A DNA stretch of 64,000 nucleotides from Chinchilla lanigera (Eukaryota > Chordata > Mammalia > Rodentia > Chinchillidae), in the NCBI RefSeq assembly GCF_000276665.1, contig NW_004955465.1, forward strand, positions 1,271,901 through 1,335,900, in the 5' to 3' direction. Shown piece after piece: positions 24,204 through 36,413 of the stretch. Within the stretch, counting starts at the first letter, position 1, and each line of letters begins with the position of its first letter. The notes under the pieces were generated by a model. The model saw only the letters and a program-made list of their open reading frames with translations. It ran no database searches and was not told the origin of the DNA. The position numbers and the translations under genes are program-made.

Positions 24204-24649
24204 GGGCTAACCTCGCCTGTGCTGTCCATTGAATACGTTGTGCAGTGTTTATGGTAGGTGCTTTATGCAGAAGTTGACTGATGCCCTCTTGTTCTTTGCT
24301 TGAATGGTAACTCTGGGAGGTGGTCATGACGATGGTGTTGGGATACTCTGAGAACCGGTGGCAGTGTCTGACCTGGGCTCTTCCCTAGGTTCCTCTGACT
24401 CTCTCAGGGAAGCTGGCTCACCCTCTGATCTCTTCTGTGTCCTCAAGTCTTGCCCCTCCTCTCTGTCCCTGTGTCCATCACCCTGGTGCCCACCACTGCC
24501 ACATTGCACTTGCATAGTTCATGTACAATTTTATAATTTAGTACTTGGTACAGTGTGAATGCTTTAGTGAGAGGTAGACATAAACTCTGTATTGCAAATA
24601 ATTAAAGAAAGCGTGGTGACAGTTAAAGAAAGGCACGTAAGAGGTGCCT
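24204..24649. other. Unassigned intronic sequence
   Basis: No element or exon recognised. Confidence 0.35.
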
Positions 24650-25065
24650 TTCGGAACCTCCTCACTACCCCTGGGATCAAATTCAGACTTCCTGCCAGGC
24701 CTACCGATCTAGCCCCTGCCAGTCTCCCACCTCCCTGGTGGCTCTGTCCCTTTGGGGCTGGCACTACCGTCATACTGATCACTCTCATTTCCTGGACCCA
24801 TGGAGCCCCTGCTCTCCATGGGGATAGCTGCGTCTCAGCCTTTCTCTCTTGGTGTAAATGTCACTTGGAGAGCCCTTCCCAGTCTACAGCTCATTCCTTT
24901 CCCTCCTGTTAGTCTCAGTCTCCACTTGTTTTTCTTGCAGCATTTTTATGACCTGAAATGATATTTCTCTCTTTACTGTACGTTTACTGTTTCTCTCACA
25001 GAAGGCTGGGAGCATATCTGTCCTTTTTACCACTGTGTGCTGGGCACGTGTTTGATGCTAGAAAA
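24650..25065 (+). mobile_element. L2 LINE 3' end
   Basis: GCCAGGCCTACCGATCTAGC, GGTGTAAATGTCACTTGGAG, AGCCCTTCCCAGTCTAC and CACTGTGTGCTGGGCACGTG follow the L2 3' coding end and 3'UTR in order. Confidence 0.7.
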
Positions 25066-25124
25066 ACATGGTCAGTGGATGTGGAATGCGTGAATACAAA
25101 AGTAGATGCTAGTCGTAATAGCCG

Positions 25125-25250
25125 TATGGATAACAGCACTGTGGCCATCGTGTGCCAGACTCTGCTTTGTGTTCATGATCTCCTGTAGCCATTTCCACAG
25201 TCCAAGGCAGATAAGATACTCATCAGATGAGGACATGGATCATCAGAGAG
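25125..25250 (-). mobile_element. MIR-like fragment, antisense
   Basis: CATCGTGTGCCAGACTCTGC, TTCATGATCTCCTGTAGCC and GATACTCATCAGATGAGG. Diverged. Confidence 0.45.
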
Positions 25251-26004
25251 GTCACCTTGCCCGCTAAGAATCCAGACCCTTAAAGAGTCTGGCCTGTTAC
25301 TGATATCCTGTGGAAGCAACCTAAGTATCTCTTGGATCCAAGACATGAGCAGATGCCTCCTCACCTTAAGGAAAGGTGAGGGGTGGGAAGGCTTCCAGGA
25401 TCTGCAGCTCCCCCAGGCTGGATCAAACCCAGTAGCATCTACTTTCTGAGAACTTTGTTCTGTGTTCTGAGTTTAGATGGTCAAGGTGGGTGGAGGAGGT
25501 AGGATGACGCAACGACTCCTCATTTATTTTGGTGCAGATGGCACCCTCCCTCAGAGGGATGTCAGTATCAAAGGGGCTCCATGGGCAGAAGGGCAGGACA
25601 AACAAGATGGCAATGTTTCGCATTGTGACACATGTCCTAGCATTGTCTCATGAGAAGATCTGTGAGATCAGGTCCTGGAAAGGGGACCGGCTTTAGTAGG
25701 CGTGAAAGCTGGGTATTTGGAACTGCTCTCTGGGGACATTTTAGGCATTCTCTCCAAAAAGGGCAACAGCGCTGGGGCGTGATCTGAGCTTGGGAGTGAA
25801 GGATGAAGGGCGAATCCTGTCGGCAGATAGACGGGCTCCTTCCCTGCCACTTGCTATTCTAAGACATCTTGGTTGCTGTGTTTGGTTTTCCCTGCTTGTT
25901 CTGTTCCCTGCTTGGACACTAGCTGCTGAGCTCAGGCAGAGAAAAAAGGGAAAAGCAGGCCTCATTCTGTTCCTACCTCCTGCATTCACTGATATTACAG
26001 TGGC
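25251..26004. other. Unassigned intronic sequence
   Basis: No element or exon recognised. Confidence 0.35.
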
Positions 26005-26318
26005 CTTTACCTTGAGTTACAGTCTCCTCTGAGAATGGTTTATTTTGGCTCACGATTCCAGAAATTTCTTATCCATGGTTGCTTTGTGGAAACATATGGC
26101 AGAGGAGCTTTGTTCCCCTCATGGCAGCCCAGAAGCAAAGAGAGAGAGGAAAGGGCTGGGGTCCTGAAGCCCCTTCAAGACCACACCCCTGTGACCTCAC
26201 TTCCTCCCACTTGGCCCCGCCTCCTAAAGGTTCCATCACCTAATACCACCACAGGTGGAGGACCAAACCTTTAACACACCAGCCTTTAGGGGATATTTCA
26301 GATCTTAACTGCAGCAGC
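26005..26318 (-). mobile_element. MaLR-like LTR, antisense
   Basis: GGTTTATTTTGGCTCACGAT, CTCATGGCAGCCCAGAAGC, AAGACCACACCCCTGTGACC and CACCTAATACCACCACAGG. Same family as 1136, 11262 and 28613. Confidence 0.55.
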
Positions 26319-26454
26319 CACACAGAAAATCCACTTTAAAAAGTAAATTACTTTGGGCTACATAGCTGTGTCTTGACTTAGACTGCAGATCCTCATCCTT
26401 GTATAATCTGAGGGGAACCCCGTTAGAAGTTCAGGCCCAGGGTGCTGAGAGCAA

Positions 26455-26640
26455 GCATTTATGAAGACCTCCTGTGTGCCCGGCACTGTGCTTATGCGCT
26501 TTTCACAACAATCCTGTCACGTGAGTACACTTACTGGCTTCCTTTTACAGATGAGGCATAGAGAAGCCACATATGTAGCCCAAGTGGCTACACCAGGAAT
26601 TAAGCCCAAGCGGAGTGGCTCTTGAACTTGCCTCAATCAA
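26455..26640 (-). mobile_element. MIR SINE, antisense
   Basis: CTGTGTGCCCGGCACTGTGC, CACAACAATCCTGTCACGTG and TTTTACAGATGAGGCATAGA are well-kept reverse MIR blocks. Confidence 0.8.
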
Positions 26641-26919
26641 CTCCCTGCTCTGCACCGGTCCTGCTGGGAACAGCTGCACTAACCCTGGGCTACCAGAATC
26701 ATCATGCTCCCTGCCCAGACCAGCAGCTTGACTCCCTGGCCTCTTCCGCTTCTGCTGGCTGGTTTTGTGCAGTTGGTTAGGTTTGCTGTGGGCCTGGCTG
26801 ACTGTGCCAGATCCTTACAGCACTCACTGACCTGCGTCACAAACTTGGCCCCACATGCAGCGAGACTGCACTGCTATGGTGAGTCACTTCCAAATATGCA
26901 CAGCTCTTCTCCCCATCCA

Positions 26920-27005
26920 GATTGAAAGGCACTAAGGGACAGGGCCCAAACTTGGTTTTCCTCCAGTGTCCCCAGAGCGCCTGGCATGGTACTTAGAAGT
27001 CGTTT
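26920..27005 (+). mobile_element. L2 3' end
   Basis: GGGACAGGGCCCAAACTTGG and GAGCGCCTGGCATGGTACTT match the L2 3'UTR. Confidence 0.55.
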
Positions 27006-28264
27006 GGCGTCACTTAGCCTGACGGCGGTGGGAGGGAGCAGAATACTCCCTTCTGAAGTGGCAGCCTCCTAATGGTAGATAAAAACCTGCCTTATCATGA
27101 CTGGTATGAAAGAGCCCGTCTCTCGTTTTAGAACAAATGTGATTTGTTTTGGCAACTGTACAGCTGATGGAAAACATCCACAGACTCCAGAATCTGGTTC
27201 CTGGGACAGCTTCAGGGCTCAGCCACCTTGTGTGTTTCACGTGGGCCCCTTTCTGCTGTAGAATTCCTGTGCTATTCCTATTGATCTGTGCAAAGGAAAG
27301 AGCCAGACCGAGCTGTGTGGTTGAACTTGGTTTGCATCGGAGGTCCTGGGGGTCATACCTTCCAGGTTGTTCCTTTGGCATCACTGTGGATTGCTTTGTG
27401 CACAGGCATGTTTGACAAGGTGGCCCAGGCTGCCCACTGGCCCGTGCAGTGGTAGCTGGCTAAGTCTTAAAGGGAAAGGTTGACCGTGTGCTTCAGAGGG
27501 TGCTTCCCCCACTTTTTGTCAAGAAATGTGCCTCCTTTGCAGCCTCTCCGGCCCCTGGCTCACTCCAGGTGAAGGGCTGAACTACGCCTAGCTGGGAGCT
27601 CCCTGCCCTGCTGGAGCCAAGTGCCACTGTGGGTACCAACCATTAGCAAGGGTTTTATTGGTTTTTCTTGGGTCAGATCTTTTCCGCTGTTTATGCTATG
27701 GATGAGGAATGCATGCCTAGCATTGTCATTGAGGATGCTGCCTCTGGCTGTGCTAGGTGCCTTGGTGGCAGGAGAAAGAACTGCAGGTGGGTGACAAGCT
27801 AAAAAGCTGTCCTAAACTGATGGCCTGGTCCCCACGGTGTCTGTTCCAGGCAGACTGTTAAGGCCTGGGCAGGTCAGCTCTGTTCTTCCCTCCTACTACC
27901 CGTGAAAGTATGGGCAAATGTCCTCCACTGTGGCTGGTCATTTTACAAATGAGGGAGCTCAGTAGGCACAATGGCACTGATGTCTCAGCACAGGCCTGCT
28001 AGGGGACATGTTGGTTAAGATTGACACAGTGGCAGAGCCACAGGTGTCCACTGTCTGCTTGGGTCCACTCAGTGCTCGAGGACAACTCAGCTTCCAAGGA
28101 GGGAGGGGCCGTGCTCAGCACACACAGCGCGGAGTTGTGAGTCCAGAAAGAAAGCGAGATAGGGGCCCAAGCAGACACGTCCTCGCTGGTTTCTGCAGCC
28201 CAAGGCTGGATCCTCCTCCCTGAGAGTGGCTACCACTAGAATAAAAGTACAAGCAGTCCTGTTT
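27006..28264. other. Unassigned intronic sequence
   Basis: A MIR-like piece (TTTTACAAATGAGGGAGCTC) lies near 27940. Otherwise no element or exon recognised. Confidence 0.4.
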
Positions 28265-28612
28265 GTACCAGTTTGCTGGGGCTGCCGAGGCAAAGTGCCA
28301 CAGACTGGGTGACGTAAACAACAGATGTTTATTTTCTTTCATTGTTTTGGAGGCTGGAGTTCACGATCAGGGTTGGTTTCTTCAGAGGCCTCTGCCACGG
28401 CATGTAGATGTCATCGTCTCTCTGTGTCTTCCCAGGGTCCTCCCTCTGAGTGTGCCTGCGTTCTAATCTCTTCCTCATATAAGGACACTGGTTGTATTGG
28501 ATTAGATCCACCCCCGATGACCTCATCTTAACTTACATTCTGTGATCCTTGAGGTTAAGTAAGACCTTAACGTACGAATTTTGAAGGAACACAAATCAGT
28601 ATATAACCCTGG
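28265..28612 (-). mobile_element. MLT/MST-like MaLR LTR, antisense
   Basis: GGGGCTGCCGAGGCAAAGTG, CACAGACTGGGTGACGTAAA, TATAAGGACACTGGTTGTAT and ATGACCTCATCTTAACTTAC. Same type as 443 (opposite strand) and 41840. Confidence 0.65.
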
Positions 28613-29000
28613 TTGTATTAGTCAGCTTTCCATTACTGTAACAAATACCTGAGATAACTAACTTATACAAGGAAGGGTTGATTTGGGCCCACAGTTTTGG
28701 AAGTTTCAGTCAGTAACAGGTTGGCTCTGTTGGCTTTGGTCCTGTGATGAGGCAGTACATGTCAGGGAGCGTGTGGTTGAGTAAAGTCGTCCACCTCATG
28801 TCTGGACTGAACGAGAGAGGAAGAGGAAGGACTGGGCCCTAGTAGCCCCTTCCAAGGCACACCCCCAGCAACCAGAAGGCCTCCCATTGGTCCACACCTC
28901 TTAAGGCTTCCACCACCTCCCAATAGAGGTAACTCAAGGACCAGCCCTTTCACACATGGGCCTTTGGTGGACATTTGACATCCAGGCTGTAGCAGCGGTA
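28613..29000 (-). mobile_element. MaLR-like LTR, antisense, abutting the previous one
   Basis: TGTATTAGTCAGCTTTCC, TGTAACAAATACCTGAGATA, CCCACAGTTTTGGAAGTTTC and a 3' part with CATTTGACATCCAGGCTGTA. Starts exactly where the 28265 element stops. Confidence 0.65.
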
Positions 29001-29009
29001 ATATGGCCA

Positions 29010-29125
29010 TCGTGGCTAATGAGCTCAGACTAAGTGCTGGGACTGCTCTCAGCAGTTTGAGTGGCAGAGCTGGACTTTGCAGTAGGCCCTCTGACTCCAA
29101 GGCCTAGGGCCTTCTCCACTGCGCC
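29010..29125 (-). mobile_element. MIR fragment, antisense
   Basis: GAGTGGCAGAGCTGGACTTT and GGCCCTCTGACTCCAAGGCC match the reverse MIR tRNA-proximal part. Confidence 0.55.
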
Positions 29126-31011
29126 CCGAGGTCAAGGCTTGCTTTGCCCAGCTCCCCTCCAGAAGAACTGTCAGTGTGGGGTGCAGAAAGTTGTCTGTGG
29201 CCCCAACTCACTGACAAGAAGGAACTGTGGAGCTGCTGGTTCACACCAGTGCCTTGTTCCATGTCTGGGACAACAGGCTTTGTTTGGTGGCTACCTGCTG
29301 TGGAAGGAGTCCTCCTGGTGATGCTGTGACCAACCTAAAGGAAACAGGGATAGGTCCAAAGGGATAGGTCCAAGTGCTGCTGTCTGTGGTCCTCATGCCA
29401 TGGTAAAGGAGGGCGGATGGCCACAGGCTGGACCCAGACAGGGCATCACCTCCTTCCACGCCTCCTCCTCCCTTCAGTCACTTTCAGTTGTCCTGTGAAG
29501 CAGTGACGCATACTCCCACGATGACACACATGCTGAGCGGTTTGCAGGACCCAGGGCTCCTCTGGTGGGAGCTTCTGTTTCTGTAAGAGTTCCTTGTAAT
29601 TTCGAAAGCTCTCTCACCATTTCCTTGAAGTTCAGCTCTGCTCTGCTGTCATTGCCAAGGCGGAGGGTGACAGCGAGGTCAGGGAGGCTTTGGTTCTCAG
29701 CGTCAGTGTCTGAGTCAGGTCTCCCCTACGCTCATACTTCCTCTACTGTTTTTCTTCCATCTGAACTGGCCAGGTCTACATTGCTGTACCCGGGAGATCC
29801 AGAACACTGATCTGAACTTTAGAATTTTTCTGTTTTTCTCTTGCCAGCCTGTTGGGTGGTTAATGCCCTTTCTTTCCAGCTATCTTTATTGTAAGAGTTG
29901 ATGAAGCCCGAGCAATGCACCTTCCAGAAAAGGGCAGATAACCTCGGGCACAAACCCAGCAGTGAGCCAGGGCCCAGGGCTCCCAGAGCTGGATTCCGGG
30001 GCAGCTTGCTACCCTTATCTTAAGTCAAAACATCTTTCCAGAACGCCAGGGAAAGCGTGTTTGAGTCACTTGGGGCCAGGGGCTTTATTTCCACTGGTGC
30101 CTGCCTTTCTGATGTCATTTACCTTGGTTGCTCTTGGGCAGTCACCCTGCCTTTAGAATCCTGCCAGTTTTAAAATGCTAAAGATCTGTATCATTTCAGA
30201 AATTCAGCAGATTCCATTTCAGTCTGTTTCTTTCTTATCTAAGTTCAAATAACAGACTGCTCTTTATTAAAGGAAGAAGAAAAAAAAAAACGTGGCAACT
30301 CCCTTTAAAGTTATTTCCACCGGTAAATCTCCCCACCTTCCTAGCTGTGTATGTACACAAAGGAGTAACTGAAGTGATGGCCACTTAACCTAATCATAGG
30401 TATGTGATGGATGGTGGGATCTGGGGACAGATTTCATTTACTTCTTTAGCTTTGCCTGTGTTGCTTAATTAGGAAAGAAAAATGAACCTGTGTCAATTCT
30501 CTAAGAACGATCAAGTCGTTCCAAGATAAATGAGTATAAAAGGAAACTAATAGAACAGCCTAACTCTTGTTAATAAGCAGTGTTAACCAGGATAGCCCTG
30601 AGCACCACCAGCCATAACGTTGCTGAGGGCAGATGGGCTGTGGGCGGAGGGCCCCAGGGCCGTGTCAGGCATCAGATGGCCTCTCCTGTTTATTAAATCT
30701 TTTGTTGCTTGGGCTGGATTTTGTTTTGACCCACTGGCCTACTTTCCTTGAGGCTTGAGTGGCTCACCTGAGCTCCTCTGCTTGCTGCTGTGTCCTATCT
30801 TCTCCCTGCCCGGTCTGGGGAAGTCCTCCAGGTGAATGCAACACTAGAATAGCAGCCACGAGTAGAAAAACTACTTTCCCCTCACATTAATGCTGGTTTT
30901 CAAGCAAAATGTGTCCCTCGTCAGAATTCCACTTAAACCACAGGGAGGACAAAGAGGAAGCTTTTGCTTCACTGCCCAAGATAAGGCACTTGCTATACTG
31001 TGTGGCAGTTG
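29126..31011. other. Unassigned intronic sequence
   Basis: A10 run near 30281-30290. No exon or element recognised. Confidence 0.4.
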
Positions 31012-31203
31012 TTTTTTAACGGTACTGAGGACTGAATCCCGGGGCCTTCGCACTGAGCTGCATCCCCAGCTCTTTTTATTTTTAAAATTTTGTGACAGGG
31101 TCTTGCTAAGACTTAAAGTTACCCAGGCTCAAAACTTGCAATCCTCATGTTCAGCCTCCCGGAGTGCTGGGATTATAGGCTTGTGGCACTGCCACCGGGC
31201 AGG
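31012..31203 (-). mobile_element. B1-dID composite SINE, antisense
   Basis: Antisense ID part (GAGGACTGAATCCCGGGGCC, CTGCATCCCCAGCTC), A/T-rich link, then antisense B1 (CAGCCTCCCGGAGTGCTGGG). It forms the middle of a 222-codon chance ORF at 30890-31558. Confidence 0.8.
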
Positions 31204-33829
31204 CTTATGTGTGGCAAATTTAATTAGGCAAAGCAAGACAATCAGAACCGGGTCTTACTCTAGGATAGGAAGGAAATTAACCTCTACCTGCCACAGCCTG
31301 GCCCAATACTGCACTCATTTGTGTTCTAATCAGGCAGGCAGCTGTTCCCTGAGCCGAGGAGGGAATGTGCCAGTTCATAACCAGCTTCTATGTGGGGGAC
31401 AAATGCTGCCCGACAGGGCTCTCCACTGCTCTTCTGCATTGTTCAGTAGGGGAGGCGACATTTCTCACATACTACCTTTGCCAGATGATAGTTTTTCTGG
31501 GAACCAAGCCAAATGCTCCCATCCTTCGGAAGCTGACCGAACAGGAGAGGTTCTGTGAACTTCTGCTCTGTGGTTGGGCAATCTCCAAAAGTCAGCTGGG
31601 GGAGCCTGGGCGAGGAGAGAAGTGGTTGAGTTGGAGTCACCCTGCGTATTTCATCACACTCTGCGTTAAACAAAGGGTTCGTGTTTGCAGTTCTCTGCTG
31701 GTGAAACCCAGTGACTCAGGAAAAGCCTCTTGTCTCAGCCTCCCCTGAATGAGTCCAGACTGAGACTGTTTGTAATAGCCAACCCTCAGTTCTACTTGAG
31801 CTTAATATCCCCAGAACCTCAGAGTTGAGCAGAAGGTGGCGTTTACACAAAAATCTCTGCTTTGAAGGAGGTTTTGAGTCTAAGATTTGTCCTTTGAATT
31901 GGCTATTTTGGTATAATTCTTTTGGCTACCATAACAGAGTGTCTCAAATACACACCAAAGAGATGCAGAGGAAGGGCTTTGTTTTTAATGTGGACCTTTA
32001 TTCCAAGAACCTGAGGCGGTCTGGCCAACGATTGCTGCTCCAGCTGTGAAGTAAACAATATATGGAGGTGGGTGGAGGCAAACATGTTGAGGAGAAAGAT
32101 GCTGTCTCTGCCAGCCATGAGCTGGTGAGGATATGAGGTTCTTCGTCAGTGACAGAGGCAAGAAGAGCAAGAGCCCCACTCTCCAGGATGAAAGCCCGCT
32201 GGTGGGGCCATCTATCTTCTTCTCTTCAACAGATATATCCCAAACCAACAGCTACTGTAACCCAGATCCCCCAAATCAGCTTGTTGCTCACATAGCAGTT
32301 TCTCTCTAAGCAGTCTGGCAGGCCCTCGGTGTCTGGGATCCAAGGTCTTCTGTCTTGTCCTACCACTCAAGTGTGTTGTCCTTGCCTACATGATTCAGCA
32401 TGGCTTCACCCCTGTGTGTATTCACAGGAAGGGTGGGAGGAATGAAGTTGCAGCATGGGAGGTTTACCTGTCACTTTCACTCTTACCCTATTGGCCAGAA
32501 CTTAGTCATATGACCACCCTTAATTGCAAGGGAGACTGGGAAATGTAGTTTCTATTCTTGACAACCATAGGTACAGCTAAAAATGAAAGGTTCGGTGACT
32601 AGAGAAGAAGAAAAATTGGCAGGAGTAGAGGTACAGCCAAGGGTCTCTACAGTCATCCCACCATGTGTAATAAGTAACACGGGTAGACACAGGCAGCCAA
32701 CTAGAATAGGACTGCCAAAGAAGGCCTCCCTGTGACCTGCTATGAGACATTTTGAAGGACCACTCTACTAGGTGTGGAGGGTTGAGAGTCCACTTTCTTG
32801 AATCTCAACTCTAGCTGGACCTGTATCTCTCCTCCTTTCTGAAGAAAGTTGGATTAGGAAGTTGAGAGTCAATGAGCTACTCTAGGTCTTTGTACTTAAC
32901 ATCAGCTAAGGATGTACAAAATATTCCTGGAAGAGTGAATTAAAAAAAAATCCCAACACCCCCCCCCCCCCGCATCCATTTAGGGTAAAAGAGTGCTGCT
33001 GCAATCCTAGCAGGAGTAACATATCTTTCTGGAACCTTATTGCCTTGTACATGTAGACCCTGGGCATGCCTGATACAAGGTGTCCTCCAAAGTTTCAGAG
33101 CAGGGGCTGGGAGGAGAGGTGATACAGAGAGTGCTTATGTAATGTGGTAAACAAACAGTAAACGGGTGCTTCATTTTCCATTAGCCAGAGAAGCATTTTA
33201 TTTCCACTAGAAATGGGAGCAGACGCAAAAGCAATTAGTGTTAGTGGGTTTACTGTGGTGTCCCTGGAGCCAGCAAAATCCTGGGCCCAGATATCCGTAC
33301 TTTACTGGCTTCTTGTTCAGAGAACATTCATGAGTTCTTTCCACCCCTCTCCATCCCCACCTGCTGCCAAAAAGACCCCAAATACCACAACTGGGAAAAC
33401 AGAATATTCCTTGAATAGCAGAGGCAATGGACCTGTTCTTTAGAGATAGAGACTTCTGCTCTAAAGTTGGAGAGGGAAGGCTGGGAGAGACAAGAAAAGT
33501 CCTCACAAGTATCCCCAGGTTCTTTCTTCTGGCCTCAGGACCCTTCATGCCACTGATGAGCTGGGGCCAGGCTTGAAGCAGAGGTATAGATTAGGAAAGG
33601 TGGTCTCTCCACCCTACCTTATACCCTTTGTCATCAACTATGCCCTACCCCATAACAAATAATCAGAATATGAAAGATAGAAGAAGAAACTGCAGCAAAA
33701 TAGAAGCGCTGAATATCCTACCCTCACCCCACCTACCGGAATAATGTCATCTAAGTTGCCCTCCATCCTCAGCTTTACCATAACTCACTGCCATGTACAC
33801 CAAAGCCCAACAATCCACCACTTAAATAT
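31204..33829. other. Unassigned intronic sequence
   Basis: A possible degraded LTR lies near 31910-32240 (GGCTACCATAACAGAGTGTC). An A9 run and a run of about 14 C lie at 32942-32972. No exon recognised. Confidence 0.4.
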
Positions 33830-34240
33830 TGTTATGCTTTAGAGCCAAGATACGCCCCCAGAGTCTCATGTGTTTGGAGGTGGGGCCTTTGGAAGGTGAC
33901 TGATTGTAATCCTACCAGTGGGTTAACCCATCAGTGAGATCATCATTTGATGACATTATTGGGAGGCACCATATTGTACCATTATTAGGAGGTACAGCCT
34001 AGTAGCAAGGAGTGGTCATGGCAGATGACCTTTGGGACGTATCTTGTCCCTGGTCCCTCCTTCTTAGCCTTCTTCCTCTCTCTTCTTCCTGGCTTCCATG
34101 AGGTGAGCAGCTCTCCTCTGCCACATTCTCCTTCCATGCTGTCTTTGCCTTGGAGCCAGCCATCTACGTCTACCGTAGATGTTCTTTTGCCCATATATCC
34201 TTAAGGTCTTCAGCTGGATTTAGCACTTCTGGTCTCCATC
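33830..34240 (+). mobile_element. MaLR-like LTR, sense
   Basis: CAGAGTCTCATGTGTTTGGA, GGTGGGGCCTTTGGAAGGTG, GAGGTGAGCAGCTCTCCTCT and GCCACATTCTCCTTCCATG. Same family as 1136, 11262, 26005 and 28613, opposite orientation. Confidence 0.6.
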
Positions 34241-34244
34241 TGTG

Positions 34245-34470
34245 TTATGAAATTTGGGAGGCACTGGCCACGTGTGGTTTCAGAGCAGTTGTGTCAGTCC
34301 ATGACGAGATGCGCTGTATGTGTGATTTTTGAGACTTGGCTTGAAAACCAAACATAAATATCTCAAATGTCCATACTAGTTACATGTTAATAAAATATGG
34401 GATATATTGGGTGAAAGACAATGTTGTATTAAAGTTAATTCTACCTGCTTCTTTTTTTAACAAAGCTCAG
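34245..34470 (+). mobile_element. hAT-type DNA transposon fragment
   Basis: TGGCCACGTGTGGTTTCAGA, ACATAAATATCTCAAATGTC, GTTACATGTTAATAAAATAT and TACCTGCTTCTTTTTTTAAC follow a common non-autonomous hAT element in order. Confidence 0.6.
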
Positions 34471-34559
34471 GAAAAGTGGGCCTCCTATGTAGTCATAGCA
34501 AGTTTCCAGTCTACATATTTTGGAGACCTTGTCATTATCCCAAGGACTTAAAAAATTTT

Positions 34560-34650
34560 TATCATATGTTTGTCACATTTGATCCTTACACAAACCTTGT
34601 GAAAGGCCAGAAGCTTGAGCAAGTCCCCCAGTCTTCCTGGCTGGTTGCTG
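34560..34650 (-). mobile_element. MIR fragment, antisense
   Basis: TTTGATCCTTACACAAACCT followed by a GTGAAAGG block resembles the reverse MIR 'atcctcacaacaaccctgtgagg'. Confidence 0.5.
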
Positions 34651-35934
34651 TTTCCCTCTGCCCCGAGAAGGGGCTGCATCAGATGACTGTTGAATGAGTC
34701 TGCGACCTTCTGACTTCTTAGTTACGAGAAAGGGCTGAGCCTGGCTCAGACTCTTTCCCTGGGGACCCCTTTTGCAGGTTCCTTACCTTAGAACATCTTA
34801 CAAAGTCTTTTCCAGCTGTTTCCGATGTTCACTAAACAAGAAGTCAATGTTTTCAACATCACAGGAACTTATGATGGGTTTCATTTAAAATTAAACTCAT
34901 AAACTGTCACTGCCTAGCATTTTTAAACTTTAAAATATATGGAAGCATTTAAGTATTTTATTTATGTTTTATCTATACCTTTCCACCTTTTGTCCTTGCC
35001 AAAAAATTCCGATATTCAGTTATACAGCCATGACCACGATTTTAGACCATTTTGTCATCTAAAAAAGGAACCATACATCTATTAGCAATTACTCTCCCAA
35101 CTGCCCTCTCCTGCGACCTTACATGACCCCTAATTTTTCTGTTTCTATAGACTTGTCTATTTTGGGAATTCCATATAAATAAAAATCATACAACATGTAG
35201 TTTTTTCCAAATGTTGTAATATTTCCAAAATTCACCCATGTTTTAGCATACACCAGAGCTTTATTCTTTTTTAAGCCTGAATATGTTGCATTATGTGGAT
35301 AGACTACATTGTGTTTATCTAATCATCAGCTAATGGACTTTGTTTCTGCCATTTTGGCTATTATGGTAAATAGTGCTATGAGCATTTAAGTGCAAGTATT
35401 CATTAGAATACTGTCACTGTTTTTAATTATTTTCCATATAGTATACCTAGGAGTAGAATTGCTGGGTCATATGGTCACTCTGTGATTAACTTTTTAAGAA
35501 ACTACCAGAATGTTTTCCAAAGTGGCTGCATCATTGTGCATTCCTACCAGCAGCATTTGAGCATTCCGGTTACTCCACCTTCACACCACTGCTTGTTCTT
35601 TTTTTTTTTTTATTAAAGTCATGTTAGTTGATGTGAATATACGATTTCATCATAGTTTTGATTTGCATTTGCGTAATGACTAATGCTGTTGATCATCTTT
35701 TTACACACTTATTGGCTATTTATATGCTGTCTTTGGCAAAATGCCTTTTCAGAGCCTTGCCCATGTTTTCTTTGGTTTGTCTTTTTATTGTGGGATTGTA
35801 AAAGTTATATATTACAGATACAGCTTCCTTCTCAGATATGTAATTTGCAAATATTTTGTCCTATTCTGTGGGCTATTTTTAGTCTCTTGATGATGTCCTT
35901 TAAAGTACAACTGCTTTATTTTGAGGAAATCCAG

Positions 35935-36010
35935 TTTCTCTTTGCCCCTTCTCTGCCTCTTCTCTTCCCCCATCCCACCCCTACATCTCCTCTCCCTCCT
36001 TCCCCCTTGT
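35935..36010. repeat. Pyrimidine-rich tract
   Basis: CT-rich run with CCCC blocks inside the L1 fragment. Confidence 0.7.
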
Positions 36011-36122
36011 CTTGGAGTGTCATGTCTAAAATGGCTTTGCCTAGTCCACGGTCCCAGTGTTTCACTCCTGTGTTTTCTTCATACTAGTTTTATATTTTAG
36101 CTTTTATACTTAGCCCTGTTTC

Positions 36123-36220
36123 CTTCTTCTTTTTTTCTTTTTTCCCGGTACTGGGAATTGAACTCACAACCTCATGCTTGCCACGCAGGCGCTGTGCCGC
36201 TGAGCTAAATCCCCAGTCAC
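36123..36220 (-). mobile_element. Young ID SINE in L1, antisense
   Basis: T-rich head, CCCGGTACTGGGAATTGAAC, GCCACGCAGGCGCTGTGCC and GCTGAGCTAAATCCCCAG. An 11-bp target duplication AGCCCTGTTTC flanks it (36112-36122, 36221-36231). Confidence 0.9.
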
Positions 36221-36314
36221 AGCCCTGTTTCTTTCATTTGTACATGTGATGTGAAGATGGAGTCCAGCTTTGTTCCTTTGCATTTCCATATTCAGTCCTC
36301 CCAGTGCCGCTTTG

Positions 36315-36413
36315 CTAAGTCTTTTTTTTTTTTTTTCCGGTACCGGGAATTGAACTCATGACCTTGCGCTTGCCAGGCAGGCGCTGTGCTGCTGAGCTAA
36401 ATCCCCAGCCCCT
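36315..36413 (-). mobile_element. Second young ID SINE in the same L1, antisense
   Basis: T14-plus run, CCGGTACCGGGAATTGAACT, GCCAGGCAGGCGCTGTGC and GCTGAGCTAAATCCCCAGCC. 14-bp duplication at 36301-36314 and 36414-36427 with one mismatch, so an independent insertion. Confidence 0.9.

Noticed and set aside
30890..31558. 222-codon ORF on the + strand
   Set aside because: Its middle is a translated antisense B1-dID repeat (31012-31203) and the rest has no domain; it is a chance frame.
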